Below are positions 12,001 through 18,426 of a stretch of DNA of 20,379 bases, in pieces. The DNA is taken from positions 1 through 20,379 of the forward strand of contig JAWQRM010000694.1 in the NCBI GenBank assembly GCA_033557675.1. Direction: 5' to 3'. The position numbers and the translations under genes were made by a program. Numbering within the stretch: position 1 is the stretch's first letter; every line of letters starts with the position of its first letter. The notes below the pieces were generated by a model. That model saw only the letters and a list, made by a program, of their open reading frames with translations. It had not been told where the DNA came from and ran no database searches. This stretch comes from Coptodactyla brooksi. Taxonomy: Eukaryota; Arthropoda; Insecta; Coleoptera; Scarabaeidae.

Positions 12001-12224
12001 ATCATCTTATCCCATTGATCTTTCGGTATAACTATAGAGCAAAGGGTGAATGCAATTTAAACTTACTGGAAAGGCAATGAGCAACAATTGCTTACAAGCT
12101 GAAGCGTCCATGGCACCTCTGTCGCATATGATCAAGCAATTTCTTCGACATGTTTTCCCCAGTTCGAAGAATGTGTCCTCGATTTGCAGCATCGTTTTAA
12201 GGAGATTCTCTTGAAACTTATATG
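2926..12224 (-). CDS. Ttd14: Ttd14-like protein (TRPL translocation defect 14), six of its exons including the 3' end; 5' exon(s) missing
   Basis: Coding exons in transcript order are 12224-12096, 12031-11895, 10397-10064, 5277-5067, 5003-4822 and 3068-2926. All junctions are GT-AG and phases agree, giving 377 residues and a TGA stop. Known of the family: in Drosophila, Ttd14 is a cytoplasmic/endosomal protein with an N-terminal P-loop NTPase-like domain (GTP binding) and a C-terminal CYTH-like domain. It binds phosphoinositide and is needed for light-dependent trafficking and rhabdomere sorting of the TRPL channel. Seen here are the second half of the NTPase domain (YKFQENLL, CDRGAMDAS, ELRDNRYNQIVHMVSAANG) and the RLRKRGQK linker. 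The CYTH-like part then follows (VEVKTQITHRDYINLLAQRD, RRCFLVNNQYFQLDIY, VTGDPNYSMYNLSL), and last an Asn/Gly/His-rich tail. The P-loop (GGPCGGKTT-like) exon was searched for by eye up to 20379 and not found. The first visible exon begins with two bases finishing a split codon, so an upstream exon is required. No frameshift or internal stop is present, so the gene looks functional. Confidence 0.87.
3069..4821 (-). other. Ttd14-like intron carrying a mariner relic
   Basis: This 1753-bp intron starts GTAAGT and ends ATGCAG on the minus strand. Its 5' third, in transcript sense, is occupied by the mariner transposase pseudogene, which lies antisense to the host gene. The rest (3076-4030) is AT-rich with no supported feature. 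Confidence 0.75.
4033..4740 (+). pseudogene. mariner transposase (DD34D), catalytic domain relic
   Basis: Reading the plus strand with frame changes gives a chain of mariner blocks. In order they are IENRNKNDPFLKRM, IVYNSMNQKRSCSK, PAQTISKAKMHQ, LSICWDYEGVVHFELLPRNQ, TINSDVYCK, a LANCKGNIF block, KLLELGWKV, a SHPLYSPGL block and VIEQNGKYIID. All three catalytic Asp positions are damaged. The family's GDEKW is replaced by a stop-containing stretch, QDNARPH reads CENARLA, and SPDLAPSDYH reads SPGLVP, stop, G, stop. Multiple stops and frameshifts show it is long dead. The pattern is closest to the mauritiana/mellifera-type mariners as I remember them. No N-terminal HTH or clear TIRs were found. 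Confidence 0.8.
4822..5003 (-). CDS. Ttd14: Ttd14-like exon, end of CYTH-like domain
   Basis: The exon starts after CGTAG with one base completing Arg and ends before the strong donor GTAAGT. It reads CKGLILLETYSALDEASLRK, then LPHFLHIEKEVTGDPNYSMY and NLSLKEDWKTSKKFCKELN. GLILLETY and EVTGDPNYSMYNLSL are hallmark blocks of the Ttd14 C-terminal region. If the intron is retained, the frame would add only GKLKI before a stop, which would give a short-tailed product. Confidence 0.85.
5067..5277 (-). CDS. Ttd14: Ttd14-like exon, core of CYTH-like domain
   Basis: Acceptor TTCTAG, donor GTAACC. The frame reads (G)NFSYIHTVRRQLQPGAQVV, then EVKTQITHRDYINLLAQRD, then KKRRCFLVNNQYFQLDIY and EEPSHPR. 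The EVKTQ-type E-x-K motif and the strand-rich CFLVNNQYFQLDIY segment are the expected CYTH-like elements. A 63-bp intron (5004-5066) separates it from the next exon. Confidence 0.88.
5653..5670 (+). repeat. transposon-terminus-like string
   Basis: TACAGGTGTCCCAGAAAC resembles the TACAGGGTGTCCCA-type ends of many insect Tc1/mariner-superfamily elements, preceded by TA. No partner inverted copy was found nearby, so it would be a solo or degraded end. Confidence 0.35.
5843..5909 (+). repeat. short direct repeat ATTCAGTATAGTAATT, two copies 51 bp apart
   Basis: ATTCAGTATAGTAATT occurs at 5843-5858 and 5894-5909, with a related TATAGTATAGTAAGTAATTT between them (5871-5890). This looks like a local tandem duplication in intron sequence. 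No function is inferred. Confidence 0.6.
9131..9318. repeat. palindromic (foldback) repeat, copy 1
   Basis: Two 73-nt arms (9131-9203 and 9246-9318) are inverted copies of each other, about 80% identical by eye, around a 42-nt centre. On both arms the inward-to-outward reading holds TTAGCAAAAYGT, then CGTCG, then GTTAATT, then TCTGGTTT, and ends near GTTTAAC or CTTAAC. The outer end GTGGTAACAATTGTTTAAC matches the ends of the repeats at 12475 and 18060, so all three belong to one family. The element lies inside the 4.8-kb intron of the Ttd14-like gene. There is no coding capacity. Confidence 0.75.
10064..10397 (-). CDS. Ttd14: Ttd14-like exon, central region linking NTPase and CYTH-like domains
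   Basis: Acceptor TTTCAG, donor GTGAGA. This is the longest exon at 334 bp. It reads DHSCRSEGVELARELDANAA, then AAWVGHPYFDVINNSTDFEG, then VCQKMGIDTGDRLL, the KFLVKGPLPID strand, FQDFEVVHTYL and RLRKRGQK. These blocks are nearly invariant in Ttd14 proteins. The first full codon is Asp, and the upstream CAG belongs to the intron. The local G+C and CpG content is the highest in the window, including a GCGGCCGC NotI-type site near 10333. Confidence 0.9.
10398..11894 (-). other. Ttd14-like intron carrying a Tc1 relic
   Basis: This 1497-bp intron has donor GTAAGC and acceptor TTTCAG on the minus strand. More than half of it is a Tc1-like transposase pseudogene in antisense orientation (10521-11305). 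The 11306-11890 part has no supported feature. Confidence 0.8.
10521..11305 (+). pseudogene. Tc1-like transposase, nearly full-length relic
   Basis: Blocks appear in the order of a Tc1 transposase. First is an HTH tail and linker, NTVSNLIKKEHAP then GRDRTTPKTGDE, the GRPR-type hook. NLFKTSTVIKKELIL and KRNEYDKNIYSDANKKV follow, then YGVGPVVSIKDIMTKETYS and NVPKHTAKVIKKL. The C-terminus, KELWNKFKNIWKNIPVTK then RQKLVNFTSQRCLAVVKNN, is open over about 50 residues. Stops and at least two frameshifts separate the blocks. The second catalytic Asp (QDNDPKHTA in active relatives) is lost: the DNA reads a stop, then GGC AAT GTC CCC. The Glu of the ENLW-type motif survives as KELW. It lies antisense to the Ttd14-like gene. 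TIRs were not located. Confidence 0.8.
11895..12031 (-). CDS. Ttd14: Ttd14-like exon, NTPase domain
   Basis: Acceptor CTATAG, donor GTAAGC. The first two bases (TT) complete a Phe codon, giving ASAFIPKDQWDKMM across the junction. It continues DNGWNNIELRDNRYNQIVHM and VSAANGAEEFYTTE. The ELRDNRYNQI and HMVSAANGAE blocks are diagnostic of Ttd14. The 64-bp intron upstream (12032-12095) is minimal. Confidence 0.9.
12096..12224 (-). CDS. Ttd14: Ttd14-like exon, NTPase domain, first exon visible in the window
   Basis: Acceptor TTTACAG, donor GTAAGC. It reads (A)YKFQENLLKTMLQIEDTFF, then ELGKTCRRNCLIICDRGAMD and ASA. CLIICDRGAMDAS is the hydrophobic strand plus Asp (Walker B-like) of the NTPase fold. 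The exon opens in phase with two bases (CA), which would complete an Ala codon as in the family's ..AYKFQ. This predicts an upstream exon ending in a single base, probably G. Confidence 0.88.
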
Positions 12225-12474
12225 CTGTAAAGAATAATAACCATGTGTTAAAGAGATTCCGTGCATTTTTAATAGTTCACTTTAGAATACTACAGCTAAA
12301 TGTAAACTTGATACAGCAACAGAAATTGATCAACACAAAAATACTGTGTAGGTAGATGGTGTGCTGTTCAATACAGATCTGATATGTTAATCTTTTTATA
12401 TAGTGCCACAATTTTTTTTTTCAGAAGTGATGGAGGGTATTGAGATAAAACATTGAAATGAGGACTAGATTAAT

Positions 12475-12700
12475 TAAACAATGCCACCACTACACCAAAA
12501 GTGAAATGTTTATTTGCCTGGCGATAAAGTCAACATCATCGGAAGTAACAGACAAGGGCTCGTCTTTGTCTGTCACTTTCAATGATACTGACTTGGTTGG
12601 TAAAACGTGGCCAAGCAAATAAACTTTTCGGTTCTGGTGTAGTGGTGCCATTGTTTAACTTTGTTACTAGCCAAAGGTTCCAAAATTCACAACTTCCAGG
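12475..12700. repeat. palindromic (foldback) repeat, copy 2, with 3' tail
   Basis: The left arm (12475-12539) is an inverted copy of the right arm (12582-12658), with one indel. The shared core includes CCAAGCAAATAAACTTTT (GCCAGGCAAATAAACATTT in the inverted left arm), then GGTGTAGTGGTG and ATTGTTTAA. The centre has a second stem, ACAGACAA/TTGTCTGT (12548-12555/12566-12573). To the right, a tail TTTGTTACTAGCCAAAGG then TTCCAAA (12660-12686) matches the tail of the units near 18487-18545 and, inverted, 18033-18066. That makes a longer shared repeat of which the palindrome is the core. Confidence 0.75.
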
Positions 12701-13083
12701 ACTTGATTGCCACAATTCTCAAAAAGAACATAAAAACTATAGAAACTGTTTTCATTTTCCACAGAATTCTTCTAAATATCTGCAAGTAATCGTGAATCCC
12801 AACAAAAACTGAGATAATTCAAGTAACTTCTCGCAACTTCGTTTTTGTGATTTAAACACTTCATAGCCTTCTCCAGTCTGTACATAAATCTTTAACCGAT
12901 ATATACAGGAAGCATCTCTGTCAAGACATGTTCCTTAAAAAGATGCAGAATCAAAGTTCTTCCAGAAGTCATCAAATTGAACTTCCAGAAGAATATTGAC
13001 AACGTATTATATTTCTAAGGCAATCTTTGAACTTTTCAATCAATATACATTGCAGGCTCGCTAGTTTGGTCTATGTTTTGTAA

Positions 13084-13130
13084 ATGGCTGTTGTAATTCG
13101 GATTTTTACAGTAATTCTTATTCCTCTCAG
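13084..13130 (+). CDS. possible first coding exon of a nested plus-strand gene (weak)
   Basis: An ATG opens 15 codons reading MAVVIRIFTVILIPLR across a good donor (CAG then GTAGGT). A plausible acceptor lies upstream at 13066 (ACATTGCAG). The hydrophobic peptide could be a signal or anchor. Its end phase leaves two bases, whereas the exon at 13268 needs one carried over. The two do not join directly, so either an unseen exon lies between them or this is not part of the gene. Confidence 0.2.
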
Positions 13131-13267
13131 GTAGGTTAGGCCTTTAATATGTTAGAACGTATAATGTTATATAGTCAGATAACATATCCAGTGGATTTTT
13201 AATAAATTAAAATGTGATATTAGTGGCATAGTATGAAGTAAGAACTTCCATTATATCTTATATAAAG

Positions 13268-13314
13268 GCAAATACACAGAAAATATAAAATTAATTTTTG
13301 AGTTATATTTATGG
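13268..13314 (+). CDS. exon of an unrecognised nested gene (1 of 3 visible)
   Basis: Acceptor AAAG or ACAG, donor GTAAGT. In the frame that continues the next exon it reads KYTENIKLIFELYLW, ending exactly on a codon boundary. The frame is also open some 20 codons upstream on genomic sequence, so the exon start is uncertain. I do not recognise the product. Confidence 0.4.
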
Positions 13315-13429
13315 GTAAGTAAAGCAAACTATTTTAGTTTAAACATTTTATACTGATTTGGGTTTTCGTAAAACATTAAGGCGCACTATTATTCAGCACG
13401 ATTGATAAATAGTTGATGTATATTTTCAG

Positions 13430-13552
13430 AAACGGAAACAAAACTTTATTAAGTCTCACTTAAGTGTTGCAGTGCAATGGGCAGAAGAAAATAATACATT
13501 GTCAAAAGATATCGGGGTCCTAAAACAACTAAGAAAAGAAGTCATCGTGAAG
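13430..13552 (+). CDS. exon of an unrecognised nested gene (2 of 3 visible)
   Basis: Acceptor TATTTTCAG, donor GTACAT. It has 41 codons, fully open and in phase 0 at both ends, reading KRKQNFIKSHLSVAVQWAEE then NNTLSKDIGVLKQLRKEVIV and K. The residues are charged and predicted helical. Introns of 115 bp and 87 bp flank it, typical insect sizes. Openness, phase agreement on both sides and canonical splice sites are what support it. No family was recognised. Confidence 0.5.
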
Positions 13553-13639
13553 GTACATACTAATGTTAATAAACAAATAAGAACATCTAATCTTTTATAC
13601 ATTTTTTAACCTTTCTACTTTGTGTATCAATAATTTCAG

Positions 13640-13774
13640 CTCTTGTCTGAAATTAGAGTTCATGAAAAAAACAGTAATAGTGTGCAATCAATACGTGAAT
13701 TTATAGATTGTGGCCTACACTGCAGAGCAAAACATGTTGCTTTTAAAATCATACTTGTTGATTTATCTGTTTAG
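13640..13774 (+). CDS. terminal exon of an unrecognised nested gene (3 of 3 visible)
   Basis: Acceptor AATTTCAG. It reads LLSEIRVHEKNSNSVQSIRE then FIDCGLHCRAKHVAFKIILV and DLSV, then TAG at 13772-13774. Joined in phase 0 to the previous exon, the visible C-terminus is about 100 residues, mainly helical in character, with two Cys in GLHCRAKH. If Ttd14's 5' exons lie beyond 20379, this gene is nested in a Ttd14 intron on the opposite strand. A decayed pseudogene is also possible, though no lesions are seen. No function is claimed. Confidence 0.5.
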   Translation, partial: LLSEIRVHEKNSNSVQSIREFIDCGLHCRAKHVAFKIILVDLSV

Positions 13775-13799
13775 AAGAGGTTACAAATAGATTTTCATA

Positions 13800-14112
13800 A
13801 TAGGGATATGATCAGAAGTTCCGTTATATCCACTAAAAGTAAGTGTCTGGGCAGCTATGTCTGAAGCTATTTATTGACACGAGATCGTTGGCCTCTGAGG
13901 TCACCTGATTTGACTCTATTAGATTATCCCTCGTTCGATTAAGAAAAAAAAGAGCTTATCAAACATGATTACATACCCTGGATGAACTTAAGGAAGTTAT
14001 AACAATAGCTATTGAAAATGTAGCAGCAACAATGACAAAGCGTTTTTGATAATAAGAAAAGGAGAATTAGTGCTTGCAATAATAATAATAGTGGCCATCT
14101 AGAACATTTGAA
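13800..14112 (+). pseudogene. Tc1/mariner-superfamily transposase, C-terminal relic with internal deletion
   Basis: Plus-strand blocks read EVPLYPLKVSVWAAMSEA (family: PLKVTVWCA..), then RWPLRSPDLTLLDY (family: WPPRSPDLTPLDF). HTLDELKEVITIAIENVAAT and then a damaged ..WPSRTFENL (GGHFEHL-like) end follow. The ~70-90 residues normally between the KVTVW and WPPRSPDL blocks, including a catalytic Asp, are missing, and several stops and a frameshift are present. It begins about 25 bp after the stop of the nested gene and abuts the TIR of the MITE-like element at 14119. Confidence 0.75.
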
Positions 14113-14118
14113 AATCTG

Positions 14119-14524
14119 TAGGGTTTTCAGAAACGTCCAAGTCCTACGTGACCGCAACTGATTAGGCAACCAAACTTGCAGTGTGGTAATGATTAAAATA
14201 AAACACCCTAACTGCCACAATTGGAAGTCAGCGGCGTAACAAAATTAATTTACTGTTAAATAACAGGAAAAAAATACTTACTATTATCAAAGGGTATTAA
14301 CATTGAATCCTATATTATTAAACGAGAGAAAATTGTGTATTTGTTGATTAAAATATTCAGTTAATGAACGGCTATGTTTAAAATGTCAAGATCTGATTAC
14401 TTTTTAGTGACACACACAAAAATATTTAGAATACTACCAAACTACGATAAACAAGTTCTTAGAAAAGGAATCTCACTTAAATCTTACTTGATCACGTGGG
14501 ACTTAGACATTTTTGAAAGCCCGG
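14119..14524 (+). mobile_element. MITE-like TIR element, copy A
   Basis: About 406 bp bounded by imperfect inverted termini. The left reads GGGTTTTCAGAAACGTCCAA then GTCCTACGTGA (from 14121). The right reads TCACGTGGGACTTAGACATT then TTTGAAAGCCCGG (14492-14524). The interior matches, in reverse complement, the element at 16787-17216. For example, 14372-14416 and its partner differ at only one of 45 positions. No transposase is encoded. A TA precedes the left end at 14119-14120, as expected for the Tc1/mariner superfamily, but a matching right TA was not confirmed. Confidence 0.75.
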
Positions 14525-16786
14525 TCGAATTTTATATTTAAATAAATTCTTTATTTATGTATTTTAACTAAATAACATTTGCTACGAGTATTAAGCAAAA
14601 ATCCTTATCTCATTTAGAATCCCAGAGAATATTTAAAAGAATAGGCCACTTCTTACAAATGAGAATTTATTATGACAGTTGAGGAATCTAAGTTTTTGGT
14701 GTCACTGTCATGAGAGTAGTAATTTTGGACAACCTTTTTTCGTTCACACAGTACATTAACTGTGTTGGTATATTATTAAAATTATTTGCGTTTTTTTAAT
14801 AGAACAAGTTATTACAGAGGTATTTATGGTTTATTTTTAATAGTTACATGAATATTTACACTTAGGACAAACGTGGGTGATAATAACCTAACTGATGCAT
14901 TTCTATCACTTTCAAAAATGAGGAACAGTTATTCTGTTACACCCTGCATAGTACAAATGACCTGGCTTTGTTATTTATATCCTACGTGAATTCAAAATTA
15001 ATTATCTTAGTTCGCAGTTCTGAGATTAGCAACGTTTATCTGCGAATTGAGGATTATTAATTTATTCCGCATTGTGTTATTACATAATAGCATGGAGATA
15101 GATAGTCGTGATCAATTAATCAGGTACACAAGATTTTTTATAATGTTAATATACATTGCCATATTTCGGTATACCTCGTTTATGTAATAATATATCTTAT
15201 CTGGTTAAGGTTTATTTATAGATGATTAATTTTGATTTCTCTGATTAAATGGATCCTTAGACTTGTTTTTAGTGTTTCAATTTAACTAAATATGAATACA
15301 AAATATGCACCAACTAGACAAATAAAGTCATTATCATTTAATTTCCACCAAGAGCGTGGTACTTCGTTTATTTGCAATAGACCGTTACGAACAACGAACT
15401 GCAGCAGAAAATATCGGGACAGCAAAACTGCGAGGTAACAATAAGTTATTTTTAATCGAGGGTATATCCTTCCTGGGCGTCTGCCAGAGAGACCATTACA
15501 AATTTCCTGGCTTGTACGCATAGTAAAGTGGGCAGGTCTGTCACGCGATCAGGCTACATTCAATAATTTAAAAATACTGCATTATATTCAGAATTTGCTT
15601 CCTGAAACATTTTTATAGGGCCGCGAATTTATCGTAGGATATAAGTAAATGCGCGAAATAACTGTCTAAGCGGATGCCAAGAACTACAAAGTGTGATTTT
15701 CCACGGGAAATCTTCTCTTGCGAGCATAAAAATCCTATAAATATTTAATAAACTAGCATTTTCACTAAATACGCCAAAATAATGAAAACATGACTGCATT
15801 TAATCTAATAAGTACTTATACTAGCCACTATCACTTTTTTGCCTACAAATGACTCTTACAATAAATTGCGTAGATACACCAGTTGCAACTGTGATTCTTT
15901 GAATCTCCTTTCCAAGGCAAAGCAGCTTCTCAAAATTAAATACATTTTAAAATTATCAAATCAACAAAATGCACATTTTGGTGCGTTAAGGTGTTTATTT
16001 GTGTCGCAAAATATGTCCATCTATTTCTATTCTTATCAAAAGATAAATGTTTGTTGATACATATTACTGACGGCAAGATATATACGTTTTCCAACGTTAT
16101 CCGTCTGCAATTCGTATGATGTAAGTTATTATGGCAATAACGATGTCAATTAATGATTAACCTGACTAAGGCTAGGTTAGTGAAATAAATATCGCAAAAT
16201 ACAATTAGAAAAAAAGTGTCAATACATTACAGAAAGTACATTGTATGATTCTAAATTGTAACACATTACAATAGCAAGACTATTTCTTCAATAAAAATTA
16301 CAACAACTGTTTGAACTTTTCTTCTTACCGTTCTAAACGATATAAAATGCAAAGTATTTCGTAAACAATTTTTAGATTTATAACAATCCCAAAAGAAATA
16401 AATCGGTTGAGGATAAATGTGGTGGGCGGGGTGGCCATTGTATTCTTTGTATTCTTGTGAAAAAAAAACTTATTTGAATACAGATTTCTACTAATAAAGA
16501 ATGGACAGATAAGAACATTTCCCAGTCATTCCACCCCAAATGGTAACGTTAATGCATCGTGCACGGGTTAGATACTGTACATGATCGTTGGCATGTGGCC
16601 AATACTTGTTGCAGTAACAAAGGAGTGGGATAAGAAGAATTAAAATGGGTAAAGAGTTATTCAATACACACCGATAGTTAAACTACGCCCAGTGACACAA
16701 AAAAGCCACACCAACATTATTTCACAGAATATTTTGCGATTATGTGAGTGTTCTATACGACTCCAAATTATCGAAAAAAATATTTA
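14525..16786. other. gene-poor stretch between the two MITE-like copies, with a CpG-richer island
   Basis: Mostly AT-rich with short frames. Around 15340-15720 CpG dinucleotides become noticeably more frequent (ACGAACAACG, CGCGATCAGG, GGGCCGCGAATTT). A minus-strand TATAAAAA lies at about 15611-15617, and a 79-codon minus-strand frame occupies 15282-15521. This could be a promoter or first exon, or a worn transposon. The peptide contains no P-loop and no domain I know, so neither reading is established. Confidence 0.4.
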
Positions 16787-17216
16787 AACATTTTCTGATG
16801 GAAATAAGTCCTACGTGATCAAATGCAGATTCCTGTTCTAAGAATTTGTTTTTCGTACTTTGGTAATATTGTAATATTTCTCTGTGTGTCACTAAAAAGT
16901 AATCAGATCTTGACATTTCAAACATAGGCGTTCGTGAACGGAGTGTTTTTTGTTATTCAAACGTTTTAAAGTGTTTGCTGTAATTTATTATTAATTATTA
17001 ATTAGAACTGTGCCATCTGTTTAGTCGATATCAAACAAAATAGTTCTTTTTAGAACCTGAATCATGCTGTTGTTTCGAACTAAGTAAAAAAAATGTTACG
17101 CCGCTGACTTTCTCAATTGTGTTAGGGTGTTATATTTTAATCATTACCATACTGCAAGTTTAGTTGCCTAATCAGTTGCGGTCACCTGTGACTTAGACAT
17201 TCCTGAAAGCTCTGTA
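16787..17216 (-). mobile_element. MITE-like TIR element, copy B (inverted relative to copy A)
   Basis: About 430 bp. The left terminus is TTTTCTGATGGAAATAAGTC then CTACGTGA (16791-16818). The right is TCACCTGTGACTTAGACATT then CCTGAAAGCTCTG (17182-17214), followed by TA. The interior block GCGGTCACCTGTGACTTAG and the block TCATTACCATACTGCAAG match copy A in reverse complement, as does the ACGCCGCTGACTT block. A minus-strand 61-codon frame (16740-16925) lies within it and overlaps a frame in copy A (SRSDYFLVTH), but it breaks soon after and is not treated as coding. Confidence 0.75.
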
Positions 17217-17687
17217 TATTATTCCATTAAAAATGCAGTATAAACAATTCTCGTTATTTTTTATGAATATTTATTGCACTTAAGCTAACAAACAAATTTC
17301 AATTGAATGTGTAAAAAGTATCGCCCTAAACTTCAAAACTGCAAACAACCCGCCAGAGGCTTTTTTGTTTCGCTGGGTGTATACTTCATCTATAAAACTA
17401 TAATTTTTAAAACTCTTTCTTCATTTTGATATAGATTCATTGTTTATCTGTTTTTAGCCGGGTACTATAAATCAAAAAGGGTCTTGTGGTAATAATGCTC
17501 TTCTGATTGTTAGTTTATATTTAAGCTTGACAAGTTTCGATTAATTAAATAATCATCCTCAAAAGCCTTTATAAGTTTATATGAGGGTTAAAACCTTGTG
17601 TTAGAAATTGAACCGATGTACACCAGGCACAGATATATATTTGCACATTTACATATTTGCACAGAATATGTATCACTAGATAAATCC

Positions 17688-17746
17688 CAATACTAGTACA
17701 CCATGTATATGTGCCTGGTGCACAGATACGCGGTGTATTAGTATTG
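17688..17746. repeat. inverted repeat, 15-bp arms
   Basis: CAATACTAGTACACC (17688-17702) and GGTGTATTAGTATTG (17732-17746) pair at 14 of 15 positions around a 29-nt loop. That loop contains TGTGCCTGGTGCACA (17710-17724), itself the inverted partner of TGTACACCAGGCACA at 17617-17631 (14 of 15). Confidence 0.65.
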
Positions 17747-17965
17747 AGAGTTTTGGAACACGCTCAATTTAATTTGGTTACGCGCACTATTGCTGCATTT
17801 GCCATAAAATATTATATACTTTGTTTAAAGACCTTTCTTCCAGTACATTGCTTCATATTTGAAATTTTGAGAGAATTATAAATATTTTTCACGTAACAAT
17901 CCCCATTGCTAAGTTTAAAAGTTTCGGAGATAACTCGATTTGAATGCTAATTTTACGAAAATGTG

Positions 17966-17995
17966 ATCTTAATCTGCACTGTTGCAGATTAAGAT
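17966..17995. repeat. perfect 13-bp hairpin with CTGT loop
   Basis: ATCTTAATCTGCA (17966-17978), CTGT, TGCAGATTAAGAT (17983-17995) form a perfect stem. It lies just outside the palindromic repeat at 18026-18291 and may be part of an older layer of the same foldback structure. A transcriptional role is not implied. Confidence 0.7.
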
Positions 17996-18025
17996 AACAT
18001 TTACCATTTAGCATAACCTTAATAG

Positions 18026-18291
18026 GGTTGGGGATTTTTGGAATCTTTGGCTTAGTAACAAAGTTTGTCAACAATTGTCACCTACATCAAAATTGAAAAG
18101 TTTATTTTGCTTGACGCACGTTATTTGTCGTTAACAAATGCCATTACTTGTCGCGACAAATGATCATGATAAGTCATTTGTCGCTAACGCTTCTGAAGAT
18201 GCCGACTTGGTCGGCGAAACGTGCGAAAATACCGAAAAACCGAAAATAAACTTTTCGGTTTTGGCGAAGTGGTGACAATTGTTTAAACTTT
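18026..18291. repeat. palindromic (foldback) repeat, copy 3
   Basis: The left arm (about 18060-18122) is an inverted copy of the right arm (about 18216-18291). Shared blocks are AACGTGCG, AAAATAAACTTTTC, GTGACAATTGTT and AAACTTT. The left arm continues outward (18033-18066) with the inverse of the TTTGTTACNNAGCCAAAG tail also present at 12660-12686 and 18510-18535. Inside lies a perfect 11-bp hairpin, GCGACAAATGA/TCATTTGTCGC (18153-18163/18174-18184). The right arm begins with a hammerhead-like fold (18193-18226). Confidence 0.75.
18193..18226 (+). ncRNA. degenerate hammerhead-like fold in the palindromic repeat
   Basis: CTGAAGA, T, the perfect stem GCCGAC-TTG-GTCGGC, then GAAAC GTGC G. This is the same layout as at 18427-18469, but the expected GTC cleavage triplet reads GAA and no flanking stem I is visible, so it should be inactive. 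The stem differs from the 18439 stem by compensated changes (GCCGAC/GTCGGC against GCTAAC/GTTAGC), which suggests that the stem itself was maintained. Confidence 0.35.
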
Positions 18292-18426
18292 CTTGACCTT
18301 CATATTTTTTAAATATTTAATTTATTTTTAAAAAATTATAGAATAATAAAGACAAAATATGTGTTATCAAGTTTATTACACTTTAAAAGCAAGGTTATTA
18401 TCAAGACACCACGAAAGTCTTTCATC

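Larger units (their letters stand above)
17217..18025. other. non-coding stretch with nested inverted repeats
   Basis: No gene is seen. It holds inverted pairs at 17617-17631/17710-17724 and 17688-17702/17732-17746, and a perfect 13-bp hairpin at 17966-17995. It leads directly into the palindromic repeat at 18026. Confidence 0.6.

Noticed and set aside
13418..13434. TTTTCAGAAACG at the start of the nested-gene exon equals part of the MITE TIR (14124-14135)
   Set aside because: It is a 12-base match only. The surrounding TIR sequence does not continue, and the TTTTCAG is explained as a splice acceptor.
15282..15521. 79-codon minus-strand frame as a first Ttd14 exon
   Set aside because: It has no P-loop, and its hydrophobic, Arg-rich peptide does not match the N-terminus of the family. 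It is kept only as part of a possible island.
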